This document shows positions 8,953 to 16,839 of a stretch of 64,000 nucleotides of DNA, piece after piece. The notes beneath the pieces are model-generated. The model did not search any database. It was not told where the DNA came from and was given only the letters and a program-made list of their open reading frames with translations. The DNA is from Paenibacillus sp. Soil750 (GTDB taxonomy: Bacteria; Bacillota; Bacilli; Paenibacillales; NBRC-103111), in NCBI RefSeq assembly GCF_001428045.1, contig NZ_LMSD01000043.1:186001-250000 (forward strand), read 5' to 3'. The position numbers and the translations under genes are program-made. Within the stretch, counting starts at the first letter, position 1, and every line of letters starts with the position of its first letter.

Positions 8953-9510
8953 ATGAAATTTGTGCTCATTTTCGGCCCTCAAGCTGTTGGTAAAATGACA
9001 GTCGGCCATGCACTTGAACAAACAACGGAGTTGAAGCTATTTCACAATCATATGACAATTGATCTCCTCCATCCCTATTTCGGGTTTTCCAAAGAAACTT
9101 GGCGATTAGTTGATCTATTTCGTTGTGAGATTTTTGAGGCGGTTGCGAAAAGTGAGTTGTATGGATTGATTTTCACGTACGTATGGGCTTTTGATGAGCA
9201 AGCTGATTGGGACTTCGTGCAGAAAGTCTGTTCGATTTTCGAATCCAAAGGTGGCGAGATTTATTTCGTTGAACTTGAAGCATCTGTGGATGAGCGATTG
9301 GAACGGAATCAAACCCCACATCGACTCGCACATAAGCCTACTAAACGAAATGTTGTGCAATCGGAACAGAATTTACTAGAAAGCATGGAAAAGCATCGTT
9401 TAAACTCGCTAGTTGGTGAAATCACCAAAGAGAATTACTTACGAATCAACAATACAGGTGTAAGTCCAGAGGATGTCGCAGCGAGGATTAAAGCAAAGTT
9501 TCATTTCTGA
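8953..9510 (+). CDS. P-loop nucleotide kinase-like protein
   Basis: A protein of 185 residues. The N-terminus holds a Walker A motif GPQAVGKMTVG (residues 8-18). The RLERNQTPHRLAHKPTKR stretch resembles the lid and arginine region of small P-loop kinases such as shikimate or gluconate kinase relatives. It likely binds ATP and phosphorylates a small molecule, but the substrate is unknown. It has its own ribosome site (GAGGGGTG) and follows a terminator. The next gene starts 33 nt after its stop, so the two may be cotranscribed. Confidence 0.75.
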   Translation: MKFVLIFGPQAVGKMTVGHALEQTTELKLFHNHMTIDLLHPYFGFSKETWRLVDLFRCEIFEAVAKSELYGLIFTYVWAFDEQADWDFVQKVCSIFESKGGEIYFVELEASVDERLERNQTPHRLAHKPTKRNVVQSEQNLLESMEKHRLNSLVGEITKENYLRINNTGVSPEDVAARIKAKFHF

Positions 9511-9543
9511 AACCCACATCATAATAGGATGGAGGCACACAGA

Positions 9544-9999
9544 ATGTTGCAAATTCGAGAATTACAGTTAACCGAGGAGTATCCGATTCATTTATTTCTT
9601 TTAGCTGATCCAGAGCTTGCGATGGTGGAATCTTATGTGTATCAAAGCAAATGTTTCGTCTTGGAGGAAAACCATGAAATTGTCGGTGCATATTTGCTGC
9701 TTCCGACAAGACCGAAGACGGTTGAACTAGTGAATATCGCGGTGATAACGAAGAAACAAGGCCGTGGCTATGGGAAAGAATTAGTGAAACACGCTGTGGA
9801 AACGGCAAGAACGTTAAATTATAAGACGATTGAGATTGGCACAGGAAATTCTGGTATCCAGCAATTGAGTCTCTATCAGAAGTGCGGCTTTCGCATCTAT
9901 GGTGTAGATCTCGATTTCTTTACAAGGCATTATAAGGAACCTATTTTTGAAAATGGTATTCAGTGCCGCGATATGATTCGCTTAAGTCAGGACTTATAA
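9544..9999 (+). CDS. GNAT family N-acetyltransferase
   Basis: A protein of 151 residues with the GNAT acetyl-CoA-binding motif A, reading KKQGRGYGKELVKHAV around residue 80, preceded by strand VNIAVI. It is followed by the IEIGTGNSG strand-turn and the LYQKCGFR motif. It acetylates an unknown amine. The start at ATG 9544 is chosen because GGAGG at 9531-9535 is well placed; ATG 9529 precedes that site. A strong branched hairpin follows the stop. Confidence 0.88.
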   Translation: MLQIRELQLTEEYPIHLFLLADPELAMVESYVYQSKCFVLEENHEIVGAYLLLPTRPKTVELVNIAVITKKQGRGYGKELVKHAVETARTLNYKTIEIGTGNSGIQQLSLYQKCGFRIYGVDLDFFTRHYKEPIFENGIQCRDMIRLSQDL

Positions 10000-10007
10000 T
10001 AAGTAGG

Positions 10008-10055
10008 AAAAACTCCTGCAAGAGTGCTAGTAAAGCACAACTGCAGGAGTTTTTC
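10008..10055. terminator. bidirectional terminator with a branched stem
   Basis: A perfect outer stem AAAAACTCCTGCA/TGCAGGAGTTTTT (10008-10020 with 10042-10054) encloses a second 5-bp stem GTGCT/AGCAC (10024-10028 with 10034-10038). The A/T tails suit both the GNAT gene on + and the convergent SDR gene on -. Confidence 0.85.
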
Positions 10056-10088
10056 TGTATGGACAACGCCGTTCGCGTCTATTTATTA

Positions 10089-10934
10089 TTACCCAACTTC
10101 CCTATACATATACTCATAAATGGCACGAACTTTCTCAAGTACTCTTGGTGCATGTTGGACGAATTTCAACTCTACAGGCTTGTTATTCGTCAGATAAGCA
10201 CCAGGTATATGTTCACCTAGGGCACCTTGATAGAGCAGAGAGGCCCCTTTGCTAGGATGTGGAAAAAATAAACGGATGATCGGCTTGAGATAGAAGGGAA
10301 TGCCTGATTGTTTGCCTTTGCGCATTGTATTATTGCCGCCAGGGTCAACAGTGATCATCTTAATCCCTTCTAGGGCGAGATGGGGAGCGAGTTCTTGCGT
10401 CCATAAGGATAGCGCGAGTTTAGACGCCGCGTAGGGGCCGAACAGCATTTTAAATTGCGCGGGGTGATCTAAAGTTTCAGGGTCAAATCGCTTCATCGTT
10501 TTGAACGCGTTAGTGGAGGTGTGCACGACTCGTTTCAGCGTCCCCTTCTTCAATAGCGCCATTAACTCCATCGTGATGATATAGGGTACGACGGTTTGTA
10601 GTTCATAATGCAGTTCTCGACCTTGCTTTGATAACATGAGTTCGGGGAAGCTGCCACCTGCATTGTTGTAAAGGAGATCAATTTTCGTTTCATAGTTTTT
10701 AATTTGCTCTAGTGCTACCTTTAAGCTTGTAAAATCACTTAAATCCGCTTGGTAGACACGCAATTGTCGCGTTCCTATTGCTGCTTGAATCGCTGTATCG
10801 TCTTCAGGGAATCCTGAGCGAATCAGCGCAATGATCTGTGCGCCATCTAGCAGCAACTGGTGAGTCAAAGCCAACCCTATCCCGCTGCTGGCGCCTGTAA
10901 TGAGGACGATTTTACCTGATAAATTCGTATTCAT
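10089..10934 (-). CDS. short-chain dehydrogenase/reductase (SDR)
   Basis: An SDR of 281 residues. The NAD(P)-binding TGASSGIG motif is at residues 14-21, NNAG near residue 90 and the catalytic YAASK near residue 168, with a Ser (HTSTNAF) upstream. It is a classical oxidoreductase of unknown substrate, with a length and C-terminal extension typical of retinol-dehydrogenase-like bacterial SDRs. The ribosome site GGAGGAGAG precedes the start. It is divergent from a MerR regulator, and its own promoter carries the 19-bp spacer that MerR proteins act on, so it is the likely regulated target. Confidence 0.9.
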   Translation of the reverse strand: MNTNLSGKIVLITGASSGIGLALTHQLLLDGAQIIALIRSGFPEDDTAIQAAIGTRQLRVYQADLSDFTSLKVALEQIKNYETKIDLLYNNAGGSFPELMLSKQGRELHYELQTVVPYIITMELMALLKKGTLKRVVHTSTNAFKTMKRFDPETLDHPAQFKMLFGPYAASKLALSLWTQELAPHLALEGIKMITVDPGGNNTMRKGKQSGIPFYLKPIIRLFFPHPSKGASLLYQGALGEHIPGAYLTNNKPVELKFVQHAPRVLEKVRAIYEYMYREVG

Positions 10935-10981
10935 GTTTACTCTCCTCCATATTCAAAAGCATGTATGTTTGTATGGATTTG

Positions 10982-11069
10982 ACTATACAACTTGGAGTCG
11001 ACTTCAAGTCAACCCTATATGGATTAAATTATTATGTATTGACTTCGAGTTAACTCCAAGTTTTATAAT
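10982..11069. promoter_or_regulatory. divergent MerR-type promoters with palindromic operators
   Basis: Two promoters face outwards. On -, -35 TTGACT (11012-11007) and -10 TATAGT (10987-10982) are 19 bp apart. On +, TTGACT (11039-11044) and TATAAT (11064-11069) are also 19 bp apart. Each spacer lies within a near-perfect 20-bp palindrome with arms close to ACTTGGAGT. Over-long spacers with a dyad between -35 and -10 are the hallmark of MerR-family control, so the MerR protein encoded next door probably regulates both the SDR gene and itself. Confidence 0.88.
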
Positions 11070-11102
11070 GAAGTCAATGTACATAAAGGGAGTTGGAGAT
11101 TC

Positions 11103-11522
11103 ATGAGTGAGGCGGCAGGTTTTTCAATTAAAGAAGCAGCGGAGCAATCCGCTTTATCTGAAGATACGATTCGATACTATGAAAAAATTGGACTGTTACC
11201 TCAGGCGGATCGGAAGAAGAACCGTCATCGTATTTATCATCCGGAAGATCTTCAAGTCATGCAGCTAATCACTTGTCTGAAGAAGACAGGGATGTCGTTG
11301 GACGAGATGAAGCCGTTTCTAGGTCTAACTTATGAGTCCGATTTGACTGAGCATTCAGATCTACAAGTCAAGCTGCAGCAGCATAGGGAGAATATCCAAC
11401 ATCAGATTAATTCCCTACAAATGATCATAGATGTGATTGATGCGAAAATGACGTCCGGCAACATGATGCCTGAGGCATGCGAGCTTGCGGAGCCCACGAA
11501 ACGGATACCGGGTAGGGCATAG
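11103..11522 (+). CDS. MerR family transcriptional regulator
   Basis: A protein of 139 residues. The N-terminal winged helix-turn-helix is FSIKEAAEQSALSEDTIRYY, followed by EKIGLLPQADR and RIYHPEDL. A dimerising coiled coil of about 40 residues follows, then a short C-terminal tail. No conserved effector-binding Cys pair is seen; one Cys lies near the C-terminus (EACELA), so a metal sensor role is not supported. It is divergent from the SDR gene, and its own promoter has the 19-bp spacer and palindrome expected for autoregulation. Confidence 0.92.
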   Translation: MSEAAGFSIKEAAEQSALSEDTIRYYEKIGLLPQADRKKNRHRIYHPEDLQVMQLITCLKKTGMSLDEMKPFLGLTYESDLTEHSDLQVKLQQHRENIQHQINSLQMIIDVIDAKMTSGNMMPEACELAEPTKRIPGRA

Positions 11523-11537
11523 CGGATAGGCAGAAAT

Positions 11538-11579
11538 AAAACACAGTGCTTCCCTGTTGGGGTGGTTCTGTGTTTTTTT
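11538..11579 (+). terminator. intrinsic terminator after the merR gene
   Basis: An 8-bp stem AAACACAG/CTGTGTTT (11538-11545 with 11568-11575) with a longer loop, then a run of T. Confidence 0.75.
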
Positions 11580-11626
11580 GGTTCAGATTTCCTAGGATCT
11601 GTCATTCCGCTACCAGCAGGCATCCA

Positions 11627-11697
11627 TTGACTTGAAAAAGAAGCTGCGGTATACTTCATTCATCAGATCTATATTTAGTAAATTAGTAAATTACTAA
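11627..11697 (+). promoter_or_regulatory. sigma-A promoter plus operator-like palindrome
   Basis: TTGACT (11627-11632), a 17-bp spacer and TATACT (11650-11655) form a good vegetative promoter. About 20 bp downstream lie a direct repeat TTAGTAAA (11675-11682 and 11683-11690) and the perfect dyad TTAGTAA-A-TTACTAA (11683-11697). The dyad has operator shape and sits in the transcribed leader of the gene at 11734. No regulator gene for it is obvious in the window. Confidence 0.65.
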
Positions 11698-11733
11698 AGA
11701 ATAAAAACTTATTTCAATCATGGAGGAATCATA

Positions 11734-12216
11734 ATGAAAATCCCAACAACACTCAAACATAAGCCTGTAATCGTAGCTGAGAACTATGCCAATATTGATG
11801 GTAGATATACGCAAAACACGGACACACAAGGTCTTTCCTTAGGTCTAGCTCAGTGGAACGACAGAGGAAAGGTTGATATCTCGGCTAAAGTATGGCGCTA
11901 TACAGGCGAGAAATGGTCACGCCAATCCGAAGAGCTTCCTTTACACCGTGTGTTGGATCTAGCAATCCTCGTATGTCGTACGAAGCTGCATTTCCAAGAG
12001 GACGCATATCGGTATGAGAACGGGTATAATGCCGAGAATCCTGTAATCGACAGAATCGGCCTGCAAGGGGATGCGATGACCGTAGGTGTATGTACCGATA
12101 ATGAGAAAATTAATGAAGATATCAAGCTTTTCAGTCAAGCGTTAAGTGATGACGGAGAGTTGATTGGAGAACGTTTAAGTACGCTTTCCAGGATTTTAAA
12201 AGAAATGGGGTATTAA
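11734..12216 (+). CDS. hypothetical protein, DUF6530-like
   Basis: A protein of 160 residues that resembles a conserved Paenibacillus/Bacillus protein I associate with DUF6530; this label is from memory. Conserved-looking stretches are NIDGRYTQNTD, LGLAQWNDRG and the C-terminal LFSQALSDDGELIGERL. It is mixed alpha/beta and cytoplasmic, without a signal peptide or membrane segment. No function is known to me. It lies behind a strong promoter with an operator-like dyad, and the GIY-YIG-like gene begins 5 nt after its stop, so the two form an operon. Confidence 0.65.
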   Translation: MKIPTTLKHKPVIVAENYANIDGRYTQNTDTQGLSLGLAQWNDRGKVDISAKVWRYTGEKWSRQSEELPLHRVLDLAILVCRTKLHFQEDAYRYENGYNAENPVIDRIGLQGDAMTVGVCTDNEKINEDIKLFSQALSDDGELIGERLSTLSRILKEMGY

Positions 12217-12221
12217 TCAAC

Positions 12222-12605
12222 ATGTTAGACAAACAGAAAAAGAAGGAGCTTGCGACCAATTATAAACAAACGTTTCGTGCCATGGGTGTTTATCAAATTC
12301 GCAATACCCAGAACGATAAAATACTTGTAAACGGCAGTATGGATCTCGATGGCATGAAGAATCGGCTTGAATTTTGCAAGCAGATGAATACCAATACATT
12401 TAATGAGTTACAGAAGGACTGGGCGACGTTCGGTGGCCAATCGTTCGTGTTTGAGGTGCTAGATCGAATCGAGCCTCGGGATGAAATCATCTTGGATGCC
12501 GCGGAGTTGAAAAGCTATCGAGCTGAAGTTGATGCATTACTTGAATTATGGCTCGAAAAGCTGGAGCCGTACGAAGAGAAGGGCTACAATAAACGCAAGC
12601 GTTAG
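12222..12605 (+). CDS. GIY-YIG nuclease family-like protein
   Basis: A protein of 127 residues. GVYQIRNTQNDKILVNGS near residues 22-39 matches the GIY...YIG strand pair of small GIY-YIG proteins. ELQKDW and the C-terminal LEKLEPYEEKGYN are typical of the Bacillales subgroup. Whether it is an active nuclease is unclear, since the second signature half (KILV) deviates from YIG. It starts 5 nt after the preceding gene, with only a weak ribosome site, so translational coupling is likely. A terminator follows. Confidence 0.7.
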   Translation: MLDKQKKKELATNYKQTFRAMGVYQIRNTQNDKILVNGSMDLDGMKNRLEFCKQMNTNTFNELQKDWATFGGQSFVFEVLDRIEPRDEIILDAAELKSYRAEVDALLELWLEKLEPYEEKGYNKRKR

Positions 12606-12628
12606 TCTCTCGTTTCACCATCGACCCA

Positions 12629-12660
12629 GGGGGTTCCGTCATAAGCGGACTCCTTTTTTT
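12629..12660 (+). terminator. intrinsic terminator
   Basis: An imperfect stem (about 12630-12638 with 12645-12653) followed by a run of seven T (12654-12660). Confidence 0.7.
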
Positions 12661-12760
12661 GCATAAATAGGGAGGTTTCCTCTTATCCTATGGCGAAATG
12701 GTGATAGGTGAAAATCAGTAGAAGTAGGTTTATGACATCTACATAGAAGGAGTGGGAATG

Positions 12761-13744
12761 ATGAAATACCGTCAACTTGGTGATACAGAACTTCGAATTA
12801 GTGAGGTTAGCTTCGGTACTTGGGCTATTGGTGGAGGCTGGGGCGAGGCAAATGATGATGAATCTATTCGAGGGTTACACCGTGCCATGGAGGCTGGTGT
12901 GAACTTTTTTGATACGGCGGATGTGTATGGCTCAGGACATGCGGAAGAGCTGTTAGCGAAAGCGACGAAAGGGAAAGAAGATGAGGTCCACATTGCCACG
13001 AAGTTTTGCCGTTCGGGTGATATTCATGACCTTGCGACTTACTCGGAGCAAGCGGTTCGCCAATTTGCTGAAAACAGCTTGAAACGGTTAAATCGGGAGC
13101 GAATTGATCTGTATCAAATTCACTGTCCACCGCTTGCGATCTTAAAGGATGGTTCCGTCTTCGAGGTGCTTGAGAAATTGAAAGCCGAGGGTAAAATTCG
13201 CCACTATGGCGTGAGCGTTGAGACAGTGGAGGAAGGTTTGTTCTGTCTCACTGTTCCTGGTGTCAAAGCGCTGCAAGTGATTTTTAATTTGTTTCGTCAA
13301 AAACCTGCAGACCTCCTCTTTCCGCAAGCGAATGCTGCTGGGGTTGGTATTCTTGTTCGGCTACCGCTGGCCAGCGGCTTACTAACTGGGAAATTCACGA
13401 CATCTAGCACCTTTGCAGCGGATGATCACCGGAATTTCAATGCGAATGGCGACCAATTTAACGTAGGTGAGACATTTGCAGGACTGCCGTTCACGAAAGG
13501 CGTAGATCTCGCTCAGGAGCTGGCTTGGATCGGCGATGGTCGTGGGAACATGGCACGTGCTGCGATGCGCTGGATTTTGGAGAATCCGCACATTACTTGT
13601 ATTATCCCTGGTTTCAAGAACGTCAAGCAGATTGAAGATAATCTAGCTACCCTTGAAGTTCCAGCGTTCACTTCGGAAGAGCTAGTTCGTCTGAAGAGCT
13701 TCTATACGACTGACGTTCACGCTCATATTCGTGGTGCTTACTAG
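12761..13744 (+). CDS. aldo/keto reductase
   Basis: A (beta/alpha)8 aldo/keto reductase of 327 residues. The N-terminal MKYRQLGDTELRISEVSFGT, the catalytic Asp-Tyr in FFDTADVYGSGHAEELLA, Lys in IATKF and His in YQIHCPP are all present, and the C-terminal NADPH site is in CIIPGFKNVKQIEDNL. It reduces an unknown carbonyl. The start at ATG 12761 has AAGGAG 8 nt upstream; ATG 12758 and GTG 12752 are alternatives. It is probably monocistronic, with the next gene about 40 nt downstream. Confidence 0.92.
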   Translation: MKYRQLGDTELRISEVSFGTWAIGGGWGEANDDESIRGLHRAMEAGVNFFDTADVYGSGHAEELLAKATKGKEDEVHIATKFCRSGDIHDLATYSEQAVRQFAENSLKRLNRERIDLYQIHCPPLAILKDGSVFEVLEKLKAEGKIRHYGVSVETVEEGLFCLTVPGVKALQVIFNLFRQKPADLLFPQANAAGVGILVRLPLASGLLTGKFTTSSTFAADDHRNFNANGDQFNVGETFAGLPFTKGVDLAQELAWIGDGRGNMARAAMRWILENPHITCIIPGFKNVKQIEDNLATLEVPAFTSEELVRLKSFYTTDVHAHIRGAY

Positions 13745-13782
13745 CCTATTTAAATGGGAAAGGGGTTTCAGAGGAAAACGAA

Positions 13783-14397
13783 ATGGATATAATAACACCA
13801 CAACGTTTATATCATGGAACAACCGATAATCTCGTCAACCTTTTCCAAGATAAATTATTGGATAGCAGGTATTGGCGACCTGGCCGTGATTTCGGCGAAG
13901 GATTTTATACAACTATCTCAGCAGCGCAGGCGCGAAATTGGGCTCGTAAGGCGGCTGCTCGATCGATTATGGGGCATGAGCTTGCCTGTGTGCTTGAGAT
14001 TGAGCTAATCTCAATTCCTGCGAAGATGGAGCCGCTCATTTTTCTAAGTGATTCATTAGCATGGGCTGAATTTGTGATGTCGCATCGCAGTGTTATGAAT
14101 AAGGGAGAAGATGACCCGTGTCACAAACATCCGGATATCATTATAGGCCCAATGGCGGATGGGGATACTGGACGAATTATTGAAGAAGCAGTACAATTAA
14201 ATAAAGATGTACATTGGTTTTATGATCAAATTTTACGCACCACACGCGGTCGGAAATTGGATGCGTTGCGTCTTGGCAATCAAGTGGTATTTTCCTCTGA
14301 GAAGTGGGAAGCATCCCTTCGGTTTGTTGGTTATAACATTTTTACGGGAGGCAGGTGGATCTACTATGAAAACACAAGTTCGGCTGAATCTGTATGA
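13783..14397 (+). CDS. DUF3990-like protein (ADP-ribosyltransferase-like fold)
   Basis: A protein of 204 residues. The N-terminal LYHGTTDNL, then GRDFGEGFYTT and QARNWARKAA, match the pattern of DUF3990, a family placed with ADP-ribosyltransferase-like folds. HGT and FYTT would correspond to the NAD-binding strands, and late acidic residues (EEAVQ) could supply the catalytic Glu; this is inference. Its last 32 nt overlap a small gene in another frame, which suggests a coupled two-protein unit such as a toxin with a partner. There is no signal peptide. Confidence 0.7.
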   Translation: MDIITPQRLYHGTTDNLVNLFQDKLLDSRYWRPGRDFGEGFYTTISAAQARNWARKAAARSIMGHELACVLEIELISIPAKMEPLIFLSDSLAWAEFVMSHRSVMNKGEDDPCHKHPDIIIGPMADGDTGRIIEEAVQLNKDVHWFYDQILRTTRGRKLDALRLGNQVVFSSEKWEASLRFVGYNIFTGGRWIYYENTSSAESV

Positions 14398-14662
14398 ACG
14401 CGGAATCGTTGATGCTCTTGTTCAGAATTTCGGTTACACCGCGCAAGGTGCTCGAAAGCTTGTTGTCGAATATGTCGAGGTCATTCGTAAATTAGGTGGC
14501 TATGACACCTGTTATGATCATGCAGAGCGATTAGTCCAAGCAACAACTAACAATTATAAGCCAGAAGAGTGGTTGAAACGAATCAATGTCCTCGCGAAGG
14601 AAGCCGTCCAAGATAAAGGCATACTTCACTTAGAGGGACGATTACACGTTCATGTACGTTAA
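14366..14662 (+). CDS. small helical protein coupled to the DUF3990-like gene
   Basis: A protein of 98 residues, predicted mostly helical, not recognised. The start is ATG 14366, with AGGTGG at 14353-14358 upstream; the frame can be read back to 14207, but that part is antiphase to the DUF3990 gene. It overlaps the DUF3990 stop by 32 nt. Size, helical content (DALVQNFGYTAQGARKLVVE) and coupling fit an antitoxin or an accessory protein, but nothing in the sequence proves that. A terminator follows at 14676. Confidence 0.65.
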   Translation: MKTQVRLNLYERGIVDALVQNFGYTAQGARKLVVEYVEVIRKLGGYDTCYDHAERLVQATTNNYKPEEWLKRINVLAKEAVQDKGILHLEGRLHVHVR

Positions 14663-14675
14663 ATATGTCGAGTAG

Positions 14676-14703
14676 AAGCTCATCCTATGGTTGAGCTTTT
14701 TTT
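14676..14703 (+). terminator. intrinsic terminator
   Basis: A 7-bp stem AAGCTCA/TGAGCTT (14676-14682 with 14692-14698) ending in a run of T. Confidence 0.82.
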
Positions 14704-14727
14704 GTGATCACTCAGAGGAGGGAAACT

Positions 14728-15546
14728 ATGATTGAACATATTCGCACGAGTAATGTACAGCGATTTACCGGATTCGGTGCGTTGTATGATGAAAGCCGGC
14801 CAACTGCACCGCAGGAAATGATCAAGATTGTGACAGCTTATTTGGGAAGCAACCCCCAAACCGTTGTAGATGTAGGCTGTGGCACAGGGTTATCTTCGTT
14901 TCTATGGTTGAATGACGCAGAGCGGATCATCGGCGTTGAGCCTAGTGATGACATGCGCGCAGTAGCGCTAGCCAAATGGGAGAGGTTGAACAAGCCAGAG
15001 GCTATTCAATTCGTTAAAGGGTTGTCTCATGAACTTGATCTGCCTTCCGATTCAGCAGACGTTATAACATGTTCTCAATCATTTCATTGGATGGAGCCGC
15101 AAAGCACTTTGCGTGAATTCGCGCGGATCCTTCGCCCAGGCGGAGTCTTCGCCGCTTATGATTGTGACTGGCCGCCTGTCATAGACTGGGAGATCGAACA
15201 GCAATATATGAAGCTAACATCGCTCGGTGATAAGCGGGCTGTTGAGCTGGCACCTAAGCACGAGCAGGCGCACAAATGGAACAAGGATGAGCATTTGAAG
15301 CAAATCCAATCATCGGGTTTATTCCGCTATGCTAGAGAAATTGTGTTTCATAACTGGGAGTCTTGCGATGCAACTCGCTATGCCAACCTCGCATTAAGCC
15401 AGGGCAGTATACAATCTGCGATAAAGTTAGGTGCGAAAGAGCTTGAGGCAGAGGGAGCAGCGTTTCGTCAGTTAGTGGAGAACGTATTCGCTGGTGAACA
15501 ACGATCCATCTTATTTGGATACCGCATGCGGGTAGGCATCGTATAG
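14728..15546 (+). CDS. class I SAM-dependent methyltransferase
   Basis: A protein of 272 residues. SAM motif I is VVDVGCGTGLSS, motif II ends at GVEPSDDM, and the ADVITCSQSFHWMEP post-motif is typical of Methyltransf_11 proteins. ARILRPGG is the motif III region. The substrate is unknown. The start at ATG 14728 follows GAGGAGGG; GTG/ATA-type frames upstream lack a site. It lies just downstream of a terminator and about 70 nt before the MFS transporter, with which it may share a transcript. Confidence 0.9.
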   Translation: MIEHIRTSNVQRFTGFGALYDESRPTAPQEMIKIVTAYLGSNPQTVVDVGCGTGLSSFLWLNDAERIIGVEPSDDMRAVALAKWERLNKPEAIQFVKGLSHELDLPSDSADVITCSQSFHWMEPQSTLREFARILRPGGVFAAYDCDWPPVIDWEIEQQYMKLTSLGDKRAVELAPKHEQAHKWNKDEHLKQIQSSGLFRYAREIVFHNWESCDATRYANLALSQGSIQSAIKLGAKELEAEGAAFRQLVENVFAGEQRSILFGYRMRVGIV

Positions 15547-15616
15547 CAATCACAGATGAAAGAAGGGAACAGCTACGAAACTGAATGCATTTGTATTATT
15601 TTATGTCGTTATTTAT

Positions 15617-16726
15617 ATGGGAAACGCGGTTTATGGAACTTTCATGCCGGTGTATCTTAACAACGCGAAGTTTTCTCAGGAGCAGATCGGAGTCCTACTT
15701 AGTCTCGGACCCTTGATTGCCATGATTGGTCAACCTGTATGGGGGGCGTTAGGGGACCGTGCCAAATCAAAGAATTATATCCTGCGATTATTAATTATCG
15801 GCAGTGGTATTTCGATTCTATTCTTCCCGATCTCGCATCAATTTCTCTTTATTCTTGTCATCATTTGCATATTTACTTTTTTTCAGACCTCCATATTTGC
15901 ACTAAGTGATGCGATTACCTTAGAGGAATTAGATCGGCAGCCCACATGGAGCTTTGGTTTAATTCGGCTTGGAGGAACCGTAGGATTCGCTATAATGTCA
16001 CTCCTTTTCGGATTCGTTGCCAAGTCTTATATCAATTCAATGTTCCTGGTTTACGCCTGTACCATGTTGGCCGCATTGCTTTGTTTATGGCAGTTTCCAG
16101 CTGCCGCTGGGCGACCAGCGAATGTGATGGGGCGGAAATTCCGTGAGCTGTTCAAAAATGGCAAACTCATGTTTTATATAGGCATGAATTTTATTATCCA
16201 AATTACGCTTGGCTATTATTATGCTTTCTTTCCGATTTATTTCAAGCAAATGGGTGGGGATAGTGTACTGTTAGGCTGGTCGATGACCATCTCGTCTTTA
16301 AGTGAGCTGCCCTTTTTATTATTTTCGGCAAAAATATTGAAGCGAGTTCCCATCTCGATCATTTTACTCGTTGCAGCCTTAGCGTCATCCTTACGGTGGT
16401 ACTTATTCTCTCAGATTGAAGTAGCGCACTGGTTATTACCTGTTCAAGTCTTGCATGGCGTCATCTTTATCGTACTTTCCGTTACGATTGCCACTATCAT
16501 TAATCGCGAAGTACCCGCGGAATGGAAGGCTAGCGGGCAAACCCTGAATGGCTTACTTAGCCTAGGGGCCGCGCGCATTATCGGCAGCTTTTTAGGTGGC
16601 TTCATGAGCGCAGCCTACGGGATGAGACAAGTGTTCCTCTATAGCTCCTGGCTATCTATGGCGTGTGTCGTGGTGATTGGCATCGTTCTATTTACGCGAA
16701 GAAAGCACAATGAACTAGGAATATAA
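15617..16726 (+). CDS. MFS transporter (12-TM sugar/nucleoside symporter type)
   Basis: A major facilitator protein of 369 residues from ATG 15617, with about 11-12 hydrophobic helices and loops such as GALGDRAKSKN (motif A type) after helix 2. It resembles the LacY/nucleoside-symporter-like branch (MFS_1-like). The substrate is unknown. The first ATG cuts transmembrane helix 1: in-frame codons upstream continue a good helix (KLNAFVLFYVVIY), and the frame reaches an ACG at 15575 placed after AGAAGGGA. The true start may be this ACG or a CTG at 15581, or the ancestral ATG may be mutated. Confidence 0.85.
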   Translation: MGNAVYGTFMPVYLNNAKFSQEQIGVLLSLGPLIAMIGQPVWGALGDRAKSKNYILRLLIIGSGISILFFPISHQFLFILVIICIFTFFQTSIFALSDAITLEELDRQPTWSFGLIRLGGTVGFAIMSLLFGFVAKSYINSMFLVYACTMLAALLCLWQFPAAAGRPANVMGRKFRELFKNGKLMFYIGMNFIIQITLGYYYAFFPIYFKQMGGDSVLLGWSMTISSLSELPFLLFSAKILKRVPISIILLVAALASSLRWYLFSQIEVAHWLLPVQVLHGVIFIVLSVTIATIINREVPAEWKASGQTLNGLLSLGAARIIGSFLGGFMSAAYGMRQVFLYSSWLSMACVVVIGIVLFTRRKHNELGI

Positions 16727-16771
16727 CGGGAAGGAAGATTTTGGACGAATCGCCTTGTAAAAGTTGTATGT

Positions 16772-16801
16772 TTGGAACTCGATGGTGAATTCGATTATGA
16801 T
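16772..16801 (+). promoter_or_regulatory. candidate sigma-A promoter
   Basis: TTGGAA (16772-16777) and TATGAT (16796-16801) with an 18-bp spacer, about 40 bp before the SRPBCC gene. Confidence 0.5.
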
Positions 16802-16839
16802 AGTGACATGGTACTTCGATGAAAGGAAAGTGAACGGTT

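Noticed and set aside
14207..14365. N-terminal extension of the small gene after the DUF3990-like gene
   Set aside because: This part lies wholly within the DUF3990 gene in another frame and has no signal or domain character; AGGTGG supports the start at 14366.
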